Part shown: positions 36,501-47,006 of the stretch, piece by piece
Layout of the letters: every line of letters begins with the position of its first letter
How positions within the stretch are numbered: position 1 is the stretch's first letter
Assembly: GCA_051294375.1 (NCBI GenBank)
Contig: CM119266.1
Location: 11,819,180-11,883,179 of the forward strand
Direction of reading: 5' to 3'
DNA: 64,000 nt
Origin: Paraspadella gotoi
Lineage: Eukaryota; Chaetognatha
The notes under the pieces: generated by a model
The model's input: only the letters and a program-made list of their open reading frames with translations
The model's database searches: none
Told to the model about the DNA's origin: nothing
Program-made: the position numbers and the translations under genes

Positions 36501-39500
36501 TTTTGAACAAAATACATTTGTCAGAAGAGGCGATGACATGCTTTTCGGCTACGAATACGATCGCTCCCATTTCATTCGCAATACGCGGGTATTTTAGCAA
36601 ATTTGGCTAGAATAGCAATTGCAATTTCTGAATAAATTCGATGTCGCCATTTTGATTTTTTTTACTTCATCAATCACTCGGAATCTAAAAGTGGCAATCG
36701 AATTTCCACGGCGTCGATTGGAAAGAGGTGTGTTTCCCTCCAGTGTAGTTCTCAGAAATTAATTTAGGAAGTGGTACAATTTAATATCTGTAGAAGACTA
36801 GAAGTTATATCGAAAACTTTTACGGTATATTGGAACGACTTTTAGTTAAGAGTAACGCTTCAACATATTTGTCAACAACACTTTCGACACCGGAAGGTTA
36901 TTCAAAAGGAGTCCTTTCTTAACTGAGTTTGGCCATCGGACGAAAAAAAAATGGAGCTGAAAATTCCCTTTCACCTCATTTTTACTGTAATCATAAATTT
37001 GATGGATTCTGGATCAGACGTCAAAGTCATCGCCGATCATTTGTCGACGCCGCAATATTACATGAAAACCGTAGGCCGAGTCCTTCTCGGTATTTACCTC
37101 TTTCACTCGGTCGTATCGACGGCGTACGTTACGATTCATATGGCCAGAAATCGGGACATGTATCGCCGAATCTTGGAGAGGCGTTGGAAGACGTGCCTTA
37201 TGTTTGTGGGGAATCTCGCTGGGTTGGCAACGATCACCGTACCCGTTTCTTATTTCGCGGACGAGTTATATTATCCCGAAGAAAGTCAACCAATTCGGGA
37301 GCAAATAAAACAAGACATAATTGTGGGTAAGGAATTATATAAACCAAAATACAAAATAGGAATTTGAATATTTCGACTATGGCGGGAGGATCTCGACGTT
37401 TAAATTCGGGCCATCTGATCTTCTGATGCGTTTCTAGCCAGTGGCTCACTTAAACAAGTTCTTTATTATTATTTTCATTAACTTATTAAAGATTAATTTG
37501 TAGTTTGTCTTCTCTCTTAGATCGCGACTATCTTTCGATTCAGGTTTATCTCACCTCCACGTTTTTCTGGAGGCATTTCCTCAAATTCTCGTCCAAACTT
37601 CGGCCACTATTCTTTCTTGGACAAGCGACGCGGATCGACTCTGCTTTTTGCCAATTCACTTTCGCAATGGCCGCGATCGCTTTCGAGATGCCGGGTCTCT
37701 CTACGCCTTGATCAACTACACTTTTGTCAAAACGGATTCACCCTGCTTTTGCTACAGCACGCCAACTAGGACCGTCGGTATTTTCTCGCAAATACGCATT
37801 TTCTGCGCTTGGCCCCTCACGGAACGCTGGACTCTCATTTCCATCGGTCTCTCCACGCTCGGTCTGGCCCGCGCCGCCGTTGACTTTCGTCACGGACCAA
37901 CATCGGGGAAATTGGCCGGCTTGCGCAAAGGATTGGGATTTTTGCAAGGGATTTTGGGATCCACGATTTGTTTGTACATAGTTTTCGTCAAGAGCGTCTC
38001 GGTGTCGGTTTGGCTCGTTTTTTTGTCAGTTTTTATTCTCGTCAGGGTTTTTACATTCGAGGAGCTCAAAAGAATTTTTTTGAAAATTCTGAAATGGAGA
38101 AGCAACGTTTGCAGCAAAAGCCAAGATTTTCAAACTCAATTCGCAATGGCGGCTTTGGTGAACGCTTTTGTAGCTTCCATGATTTTCGCGATTGAAAGAG
38201 ATAATTTTCTGAGCGAAGTCACATTTAAAAAGTCGGCCTCTTGGGGTTTGTCACGTCTGATCAATAATCAGAAGCCCGTGTTAAAATTTTACGAATTTAA
38301 AAAGGTTAAAAACAAGTCGCATAATTTTTTGCAAAACATAAACTGTTTGACTGCCAATGGAATTATAAACCGAGACGTTTGGAGAAAAATGATTTTTTTC
38401 GATTCTTTTCTAAAATACGAACAAAATTGTATGAATAATGTCAATAACATTCCCAAAAAAGAAAGATTACGCACTGCATTTCTTGAAGAATACGCATTGG
38501 GGAACTATTTGATTTTGAATCCAGACCCGGCATTATTTTTCATTCTCCTACTTGTAGATTTTATTTTTGTAATTTTGTATCAAATTACTCTTTTTTGTCT
38601 TCATAAAAGCTTGTCACATTCTATAACTAATATAGTCGCTGTAATATCCGTAGCTGTCATAGTATACATGAATCTTTACCATTTCATCCGCCACATTAAT
38701 TTTATAAATATTCTTTCCCACATAAACAAATATCATATTCATTTACGGGCCGAAATACAGAATTCTAAGTATCTAGTTTTTCAAGGAAAAATCAATTTTA
38801 AAGAATTTGGACCATCGCGAGTTGTTAATAAGATCGGAATATCGCTGTGGAAGTTACACACATTCGGTAGTTTGTACGCAAACCTCTTTATATTTATTAT
38901 TTACATAAAACTTGCTTTAGTCATACAGAAAACAAAATTTTTACTGGTTTGTATGTCTCTTGTTTCGACTTCTCTTTATTTGTTCGTAATGTTTTTTTAC
39001 CAGCAATATAGCCAAAACAGGCAATCGAAAGAGTTTTCAAAGTTTTTTCAATTTTGCAACCTATCCTCTCAAGAAAAAGATTTAAATCAAATTTTAAGAT
39101 ATCTTTTAGCTCTTTTTTACGTTCGAGATCATCTCAGTTTTTTTGTGAGCATGTTGTTGCTGACTCCTATTCAAGGATTGTATCGTATTATTAAAAGCAA
39201 GAAATGCTATTTCAAATTGGCATTTTTGATTGTGGCGCTTCTGCTCTTAATACTGTCGCAGAAACATTTTTTGGATTGGAAAATCTATCAGCCTCCAAAA
39301 AATTTTGAAATTCCTGCTCAATTGGCGGGTCAAATCTCTTTACAAATGAAACGAATATTCTTAAGATATTCCCTTAACTATAACTTCGAGATAAGGCCTC
39401 CAAAATACATAAGGTTTACTACAATGCAAGTTTTTGGTAGCATTTGTCGACGTTGGCAAAATTTTCCAAATTCTTCGGTCACCTATTATGACAGAATCCA

Positions 39501-40077
39501 TCACAGTTTTTTTCTCAAAACCGCGGAAAACTTTGTAGTTTATTTTCAACATTTCCATCCCGAATTTAACAACATATTTTATAAGTATGTGTCTATGTAT
39601 CTATGTTTGCAAGGTCTTTTAATTTTGTGTCAATTCTAATTAGATTTCCAACATATGGCGGAATAGATTCATTGAGATAATAATTATAATTAAAAAATCT
39701 TAATATGAAATGAAATAAACCTTGAATGAAAATTTTCTAGATTAAAAACCATATCTTTGAAACGAGTTGGAAAGAAATAATTAACAATCAAAGCTATCAA
39801 CCCGATACCAAATACATTATCATAATATTTACTCTATACCACTGTCCGATAGCAAAAAAGATTCTGTACTGAAGGCACTCACAGGTATTGTTGACGGGCT
39901 GCTCGAATAGGCCATGAAGACGAAAGTGGAGGTTGTCGCACTCGAGAAGTCGAAACTCTCCCTTTCCGTTGAAGGTGTAGAAGGAGTTGTTGAACGTTCT
40001 GGAGGAGGAGGAAGAAGAAGAAGAGATATTGGTTAAAGATGACTAGAAGTTTGGGAAGAGGGAGGGGGAGGGGAGAG

Positions 40078-40133
<56 letters not shown>

Positions 40134-40134
40134 A

Positions 40135-40210
<76 letters not shown>

Positions 40211-43200
40211 AGAGAAAGAGACACCTAAAGGTCAATGACTTCACCGGAAGTGGGGATCCCCAAAGACATAGGCGGGTCCCGCGGGTTCGTAACGATCGCA
40301 TCCGGTTGTGTTGCGCGATTCGAGATACCAGCGACAAGGGTAGTAGTATTCAAAGTTGTACCTATTTAGGAAGAGTTTAGCGAGGAGTACGGGAATAGCT
40401 AGAGGATTGGGGACAAAATTAATCACTATGAAAATAAAACAATTGATATATAAGATTATATATATAATTATACCAACTCTCTGTGATAAATTTAGAAGCA
40501 AAGTATTTTAGTTGCGATAATAATAATAAAAATAAAAATAAAATAATAAAAATAATCAAGAGGAAATATTGGTCGAATAGGAGCTCACCATTTTTCCATG
40601 AGGTTGTCAGACCAGATGCAGCAGTAGTGGTAGGGCAAAATGTCGTGGACGTAATGGGACAGGACGGGCACCTTGAAGGGTTCCCCGTAGGGCGCCGTGC
40701 CCCACATGTGCGCGCGGTGTGCGTGCGAACCGTCCGGTTGATCCTGCGTGTACATCAGGTCGCCAGCTTCGTCGTAGCAGCATTGATTACCCCCACCGTC
40801 GGCGCTGCGGAGCAGGAGAAAAAAAATTATAACAACAACGATGATGGTTTGCAAGTATTCTTCAAAAAAAAAAGAAATAGAAAGAAAGGGATAGCGCATA
40901 TCGAATTTTTAGTAACCCCACCTTCCGTGAGTGGAGATAACGCAGTGATACGCGTTATGATTGATGAGACACGCCCCCTTTTTTGTGCGGTAGTCGCATT
41001 CTGGGTCGGCAATGAATCGGCCCACGTCCTTTAATGCCTGGAACCCGGAGAAAAGAGTCATCGTGACGACTATGTATATGAGTATGAGTACGAGTACGAT
41101 TACGTATGCATAGTCATAGTTATACAAAATATTTTTTGTTTATTTATTTATAAACAAGTCATATTCTGTATAACTGACTTTAACTATAAATCTCTTACTT
41201 GGGTAAGTTTGCACGGGCAAGGCGCCAATCTTTGGCGCCAGGTCATGTAACTTATGTCCTTTTTGTACCTGAAGTTGCACGGGGAACGTTTTTCAACGAG
41301 TTCTTATTAAAAAAACAATTACTAGTTTATTTTGTTTTAAATTTACCAAATGGAGCATTTTTCGTATTTCCAACCATCGCCGTAGTCGTCAATCAAGTCC
41401 CAATACATGTACCAACCGAGCGGCATCAGAGACGTCCACAAAGACCTGGCGAGATAGAGAAAGTAGAAATGAAAGAAAGATAAAAAATAGCAAAAAAAAT
41501 ATATATATAAAATAAATAAATACTATATAAGGAAATAAATAGATAAGTGGAAAGAAAGAGAGCCAGAAAATACAGATATTATGGCAACAGCCGGGTTGCC
41601 TGTGATGCCCATTGGGATGGGGCATCTCACTGTTGGCTTTGGGGGTTTCCGACCCTCAGTGACGCCTCTAGTCACTGGCGCGGTTACCCTAGGACGGTCT
41701 CGCTTTGCCAACGCAGAGGGAAGTCGTTAGGACTGTGGATGGAACACTACGCTTGGGATGGTGTGTTCCCCCTCTGAGCCAACGGATTTTGGCTGAAGGA
41801 TGGTGGACGTGAGGTGGTGTGAATATACCGCCACAATATCATATATAGACAAAGAGACATTATTAAGAAATACATGTTCTTTCTGCCGGCGATGGAGACG
41901 GCGATGGCGCCGACTTCGAACTTCGTCTTGTTCCAATAATCCTCGTATCTGTCGAGATACTCGTCCCTCCTGACGGCGTAAGGGGAGAAGGAGAATTCCC
42001 CGTTGTTTTCTTGGTCGCGCTCGATCTCGCGAATTTCCCGAAACTCCACGCGCTTCTCGGGATCTGAGAAGGGGAAAGATAATAACCCCTTCACGAATAC
42101 TATCTCAATGGGAAGGAATGCTTGTACTAGTTTTGATTTCAAGTTTGTTATGTTTAATCCATTGCGGGAAATGTTTGTTTTTCTACGACATGTTCGATGA
42201 ACATTTGTTCAGCGTTTTAGTTTTGATCACGTTTACGACCCAAGTGGTTACCAATAAAATTTTTTGTCATCCCAAGGAAGCATCAATTTTTTTTAAATAT
42301 TTAATATTTAAAACTGCATCAGAATGTAAGAATAAAATAAGCTTTGACCAAAATCCCCCTCAATCCTGTCGCCGGTCCAAACCGACCCGGCTCGTCGGGA
42401 TCCTCGTGATATCCGTAGATGTAGACGTTAATCTTGGAGTGTTTCTCCTGCGCGAAGGCCAACGGATCCCACGTGACGGTCAACTTGGACGGCGGTGGAA
42501 GACGCGACCAATCGTCTGATCTCTCTCGGGTCACCCGGTAGTCCACTCGATCGGGGGTCACTGTGGGGAGCCAGATGAGGGGGAGGGGGAGATGTTAGTG
42601 TTTGAAAATCTTCGGGGAGAGAGAAGGGGCAGAGACGATATGAAGAGGCTCGATGAGAGTCAAAAGCAATGTTTGGTCTCTTGTTTTATTTCGCTGTGAA
42701 TTTTCTTTGAAAATCAAGAAAGTGATTGTTGTTCGTCTAATTTTTTTGACGGCTCGTATGACGTAAAAAGCTAGAATGTTCCGTATATTCCCCCTTAATA
42801 TTATTCGTAACTTATAACTTTTGACCAACGTATTCATAAAGGCCACACCTATCATGATCTTCGTGTTCCATCGACCGAAATCGAAGAGAAGTTCTCCTCT
42901 TCTTTTCACGGAGATGGAGAGAGAGACGGGACCGACTTTAAACATCGTCGGCACCACGCATCTGGATGTCAAAATTAATTAATTAAGTAATTAAGTTATA
43001 ACCGAAGAAGCATGGCATTTTTGAAAGCTTTTACAGCTTCTAGAATTAAACATTTAACATTTAACATTTAACCTTCCAATTGAAGGTGTACTGGACAAAC
43101 GTCATCAGAAAATATGAACAAATAAGAGCAGCGTCAGTTCTCCAGATAAATAAATTTAATGAGTTTAAAAGTTTAAAAAATGTCTACTGTCGTTTACAGT

Positions 43201-46200
43201 GTACTTAACAAAATCTTTATAAAAATAAAATAAAATTTAAAAAAAGACTTTTTTGATTCAAACAAACTGCTCAGTTCGTACTGACAAAAACGTTCGCTAC
43301 AAAATGCAAATTAGATTTAGGATCCGACCTGCATCGCTGGAGGTGCTCGAAGATTCCCTCGACGATGATGTCGTCAAATTTGCAAAGGATCTTGTCGGAG
43401 GGTTGGAAGCAAGGACCCGAGGCGTTGATTTGCTCGCCTCCCAGCATCCCCGCGTAGCGAGGAAAGATTTGAACTTCACCTGTGGAAAAGAGAAATGGGG
43501 AATTGGTTTTAAGAATTCGTTGTCAAAACTCTTTTTTTTTCTTTTTTTCTTTTTAACTAAATTTCTTCTGTCTTCTTTTAATAAAATATAGCTATCGATT
43601 AATATTTCTTTCTTGCTTTAATTATCTTATCTTATTTTATCTTTCCTTTCCTTTAAAAAAATATTTCTTCCCTCCATACCCGAAGTATCATTGTTACATC
43701 CTCCCGGTTTGATGGTGTCGTAGAGACCGTCGATGCGAAAGATGTAGCGACCCCAGGCGTCCGAGTTTGAGCTGTTGTCAATATTGACGATCTCTGGTTG
43801 TGCAGAGAAGCGCGTCATCGCGTTCCAGGCCGTCCCGTTCCCGCGGTTGAAGCCGATCTGTGATGAAATTGTAGCAGAGCGATTTGTGAATCGTTGGGTT
43901 TCTTAATAGTATTTGCATATAGTCGTGTTTGAAAAAAACTATTATTATATATTTATTAAATATTCATTCATTGTTAATATGAAATTTATACCACCAATAT
44001 AAAAATTATCTATTCATTTAATAAATAAACACTTAAACAGTCTTGCCCTTGACTCTGGTGGTTTAAGGTCTCCCTAAGATAATGACCCAGCAGGTCCCTG
44101 CAAGCTTTTAATCAAGACTATCACAAAATCTCACATTTTTTCTTAAATCTTTTTACAAATAAATAATATGGATCATGATCTACTCATAAAATTGATATTT
44201 AATGATTCGCTTATCAAAATATTTGAATTCTTGCAATCATTGCACCTTTCAGAGAGACATTTATCGGTTGTTTAAAATGGGTTAACCGCTATTTTTGTGT
44301 CAACAACCATCGCGACAACAATTTTTGTCAAATCTATTTAGTCCTTACCCTGGCCCAGGTTGGCGAAACGGCGTTGGGGTCGGCGCCCCAATCTATCTGA
44401 TCGTAATTGAAGACGGCGTAAGTCTCGTTTTCGTCAGTGAGGATAATGGCTTGGAAAGTGTTCTTCGGATTTACCGTGTCGTCCTAGGAATATGGCGGGA
44501 GAAAACGTCGATTCGAAATGAACAAATCATATATTTATATTTACATATTAATCTTCAACAATCAACATGATCCCCCAGATTCACGGACGACAACAACTCA
44601 CTCGGGCGTCCGCCGGATGCGTCGCGCCGGAGTAAGTTAAGTTCCTCCAAGTAGCGCAGATGCCGAATCTCGCTCTGCGTCGCAGGAGGGAAATACACGG
44701 TCACGGATAGAAAAAAAATAATTAAGGTTTTCACACATTTAAAAAGGATCACCTAAAGAGGTCGCTGCCGACGACGGCTTTGTGAATCTCGTTCTCCAAA
44801 TCCTCCAACATATCGTTGTCCCGTTTTTGTACCGATTCTTTATAAATGAGGGCGTTGCAGTTGGAGGGGGTTAGGATAAAAAGGGGCAAAAATAAGTGCG
44901 TGGCAGCCCCGAACGCGAAACCTATAACCTAATAGACGAAAAACACTCACTCACTCACTCACTCACTATTGTCTGTCTGTCTGTCTGTTTGTCTCTCTCT
45001 CTCTCTCTAGAGTAAACAAAATAAACGAGAGAAACACAAAAATACTGACTGACTGACTGACCGATAGAATAAAAGTCGAAACGCTAAACAGACCGTCGCA
45101 CAAACAAACGACAGTAATGAAAAAAACCCATTAGATTCGTAGTATAAATCCACAAAGCGTTTATTCCTTAACTATCACCGCGTCACCCATACAGACATCC
45201 CCCTCGCCCCACCTTCGCCCCAAACGCCATCTATCCTGGTCGACGTCCGATAATACACCCTCTGCCGATCGTCTCTGGGATCGATGTCGATCCGCGAGTA
45301 AAAGGGAGCGATCATCGGCAGATCGTCCAGGTATGGATACTCGGGCACGGGGAAGTTCTTTCCGTTAAAGAGGGTCCACCGAAAGCCGAGCGGGGAAAAG
45401 TAAAAGTGGCCGTTGTTGCTGACCTGTGATTAGGGGGGCGGTTGTTTACATTTTGGGTCAATTCGATGGGTGAGATGTGGTCGGAAAAAACACTTACGTA
45501 AATGTGATCGAATTTGTGGCCGAAAAAAGTGAGATTAAAGTTGAGTCGAATTCGAGGCGATCCTAAGCGGAAGAGAAAGGTGATTTAAAGTGGACGGTGG
45601 GTTTGTTTTGGCATTTGAGAACATGAAAGTCTGAAACGGTATTAGAAAACTACTAAAGCCATCAATAAAGGTATAAAGAGAGCAAATTTTAAGTGAAAAT
45701 TTAAAAAAAACATAGTTAACTAGGTCCATTTTAATTCGTTTCTATTTACATTTGTTATTTACTTTCTATTGATTTTTTTTTTGAACCTTTATGAAATTGG
45801 TACAACCAATATAAAAATTATTCATTCATTTAATAAATAAGCTATCTTGCCCCTGACTTTGGAGAGGCTTTGGTGGTTTAAGGCCTCCATCACTCTTACT
45901 CTTATCTAATTTGCATATTTTAATCTTCTGTATTTTAGGGTTTCAGTCAGAACAGTCCCTCTTACCCGAATCGGCGGAATTGTCAGTGAGGTTGTCGAGA
46001 TCGTGTCGATTCCAGTCATGAATTCCATGAGGAAAGAGAATGGAACCGATGGGCACCAAAATTTGATCGTCTATCGAAAATAAATTGGGGTGCGGCTCAA
46101 ATTTTTTAATTGGGCAACAAAAGGTTTTAACTTATATTAAGATTTGCCGAAGTATTCTTAAATTACGTAACTTACCTTCGCAATATATTCCCAAGTAAAA

Positions 46201-46245
46201 TATTGCGTTGAAAAGCACAACGCCCAACAGAAAGTATTTCCTCAT
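30526..46245 (-). CDS. mesh: Mesh (NIDO-AMOP-vWD-sushi membrane protein of smooth septate junctions)
   Basis: Single-pass protein that in insects builds smooth septate junctions of the gut. 28 exons in transcript order: 46245-46176, 46070-45966, 45562-45498, 45423-45213, 44837-44753, 44674-44602, 44483-44349, 43857-43680, 43479-43329, 42961-42849, 42560-42387, 42063-41874, 41445-41347, 41268-41199, 41037-40922, 40804-40589, 40361-40245, 39998-39883, 36346-36167, 35861-35719, 35418-35272, 34772-34643, 34557-34405, 33824-33750, 31390-31262, 31181-31058, 30907-30774, 30590-30526. All phases agree; total 3564 nt (1187 residues). Order: signal peptide (MRKYFLLGVVLFNAIFYLGI), NIDO (FNYDQIDWGADPNAVSPTWA), AMOP (APCPCKLTQALKDVGRF; HMWGTAPYGEP), vWD starting FGDPHF, sushi (CGVLPFRGDWEG to EEWPMC), membrane span (VTVALLGGLIILAIVFICLI) and a charged tail ending YTETDGL. 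Two plus-strand genes lie in its introns. The boundary GAA|GTGGGG and the donors GTCGGA/GTCGGT are the least certain. Confidence 0.9.
31479..31650 (+). mobile_element. Interspersed repeat family A, copy 1
   Basis: Starts TATGAAATTGGTACAACC, continues with AATAAATAAG, CTTGCCCCTGACTTTGG and CCTCCATCACTCTTACA, and ends with GGTCCCTGCAAGCTTTTAATC. Related copies lie at 43979, 45789 and 58296. It lies in the mesh intron that splits the sushi domain. It is short and non-coding with no obvious terminal inverted repeats; a SINE or a fragment of a larger element. Confidence 0.75.
32157..33345 (+). CDS. SAM-dependent methyltransferase, juvenile hormone acid methyltransferase-like
   Basis: Class I S-adenosylmethionine methyltransferase of the JHAMT-like group, which methylates carboxyl groups of sesquiterpenoid acids such as farnesoic acid or JH acid in insects. 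Four exons: 32157-32353, 32447-32739, 32825-32893 and 32957-33345, phases 2, 1, 1, giving 316 codons with the stop. Motif I is VIDFGCGNGDTTFRL (about residues 37-51). FIVGVDVCPANVAICQ is the acidic-loop region, and SFMSAHWINDQTQVLRNIWF is the JHAMT-type post-motif. CLKPGGYFFLYCPTG follows. The C-terminal exon encodes KWGRWLPEGG and ends with VIVVIGRKV. It is slightly longer than typical JHAMT (~280). A poly(A) signal AATAAA lies at about 33682. The substrate is not shown by the sequence; many arthropods have several JHAMT-like paralogues. It is nested antisense in a mesh intron. Confidence 0.75.
33865..33896 (+). repeat. Repeat fragment with CTTGCGCTGATGAAGGTT ... GAAAC core
   Basis: Shares the CTTGCGCTGAnGAAGGTT ... 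GAAAC core with 15988-16026. Such cores occur at the ends of Penelope-like and other retroelements and resemble hammerhead ribozyme cores (CTGATGA ... GAAA). Here the CTGATGA matches, but the bases between do not form a clear stem. Confidence 0.4.
34117..34245 (+). repeat. Degenerate CCTAA/TAACC-rich repeat
   Basis: Series of TAACC, CTAACC, CCCTAACC and ACCCATAACC units with interruptions, in the mesh intron between the exons at 34405 and 33824. It resembles a decayed telomere-type (TTAGG/CCTAA) tract. Confidence 0.5.
36951..39639 (+). CDS. Multipass membrane protein, XK-related (XKR)-like
   Basis: Two exons, 36951-37326 and 37544-39639 (phase 1; donor GTAAGG, acceptor TTCAG|GT), give 824 codons with the stop. 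The splice brings LSHLHVFLEAFPQILVQTSA into frame. This matches the XK-family signature helix (FLExxPQLxLQ), and ERWTLISIGLSTLGLARAAV matches the following XK helix. The N-terminus (INLMDSGSDVKVIADHL) resembles the XK first helix with its conserved Asp residues. After the XK-like part (about 350 residues) come some 470 residues with further hydrophobic segments, including FFILLLVDFIFVILYQ and LAFLIVALLLLILSQ. That makes it about twice the length of a usual XKR. XKR proteins act in plasma-membrane lipid scrambling or transport; the function here is unknown. A poly(A) signal lies at about 39714. It is nested antisense in the 3.5-kb mesh intron 39882-36347. An alternative is a divergent chemoreceptor-like protein, but the PQ helix argues for XKR. 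Confidence 0.6.
40074..40210. repeat. (GA)n microsatellite in a mesh intron
   Basis: Purine repeat on the plus strand, (CT)n on the mesh sense strand, in the intron between the two vWD exons 40361-40245 and 39998-39883. Confidence 0.95.
41577..41830 (+). mobile_element. Interspersed repeat family B, copy 1
   Basis: About 250 bases with few differences from the reverse complement of 55632-55884. It starts TATTATGGCAACAGCCGGGT, passes through GGGGCATCTCACTGTTGGCT and AGTGACGCCTCTAGTCACTGG, and ends near GAGGTGGTGTGAATATACC. It is non-coding and more GC-rich than the surrounding intron of mesh. A non-autonomous transposable element is likely; I see no long terminal inverted repeats and no tRNA-like B box. 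Confidence 0.8.
43979..44131 (+). mobile_element. Interspersed repeat family A, copy 2
   Basis: Diverged copy with small deletions: CCACCAATATAAAAATTATC, CTTGCCCTTGACT, GGTGGTTTAAGG, then GGTCCCTGCAAGCTTTTAATC as in copy 1. In a mesh intron. Confidence 0.7.
45789..45902 (+). mobile_element. Interspersed repeat family A, copy 3
   Basis: Near-identical to the first part of copies 1 and 4, from TATGAAATTGGTACAACC to CCTCCATCACTCTTAC; it lacks the 3' part seen in copies 1 and 2. In a mesh intron. Confidence 0.75.
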
Positions 46246-46998
46246 TTTTTTTTTTTTCAATGAAAAATTTTTTCGCGTCATGCGCAATGTGTGAGACTCA
46301 ACCGCTCGCCAGCTCGGAATTTTCAAAAATTTTGTTTATCAGTTATTATCTCTCTACAGCGAAGCACCTTTTGAGCAATGACGTTGAAGGGCAAAGATAA
46401 TGGAAGCCCCGAATGAAGAATTTAAACTTTTTGTTAAAAACTTAAATGATTAAACATTTTTTACAAAAGCAAGTAGTCAACAGTTTTGTCGTTAAAAGGG
46501 TTTGCAGCTCCAATTGTCTTTTTTGTGCAACACGTCGCAACGCTTTTGAAACTCTAGTACTAGTAGTAGCGTAAAGGTTCGAAGTCCACTTCCTATCAAA
46601 ACTGATCATTTTCGAGATAGCAACGGTTTTGCAAACAAAGATTTCAAGATCCATTCGTTGAAATATTTGTACCAGAAAAGCCCTACCCTGGCGGGAATTT
46701 TAGTATTATTCATTGAGTAAAATAATCATTTAATGTACTTTGTTACTTTGTAAATTCTAATCCTAAACAATTACTATTCTAACTCAATGGCATTTGAAAT
46801 CACTAAGGAGATGTAGAAAATAATTTTAAATAGACTAGCTCTATTTACTTCATTGTAGTGAAAGAAAACTTTTTAAAATACATTTAATTTTTATATAATT
46901 TCAGTTAGGTAAAATGCACAATACAACTATGTAAAAGTAAAACCAAACCCAACACCATCACAAAATGAATTGACCCAAAAAAAGATAATAACAAAAAA
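46246..46998. other. Spacer between the mesh start and oxygenase 4 end
   Basis: AT-rich. It presumably contains the mesh promoter on the minus strand and the 3' untranslated end of oxygenase copy 4. No ORF or clear signal is supported. Confidence 0.6.
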
Positions 46999-47006
46999 AC
47001 GAAATA

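Noticed and set aside
37505-37711. 68-residue frame starting upstream of the XKR-like exon 2
   Set aside because: The acceptor at 37543 puts a different frame in phase with exon 1 and restores the XK signature helix.
41389-41777. Open frames over the family B repeat
   Set aside because: They cross an interspersed repeat and a mesh exon in the wrong frame; both repeat copies are non-coding.
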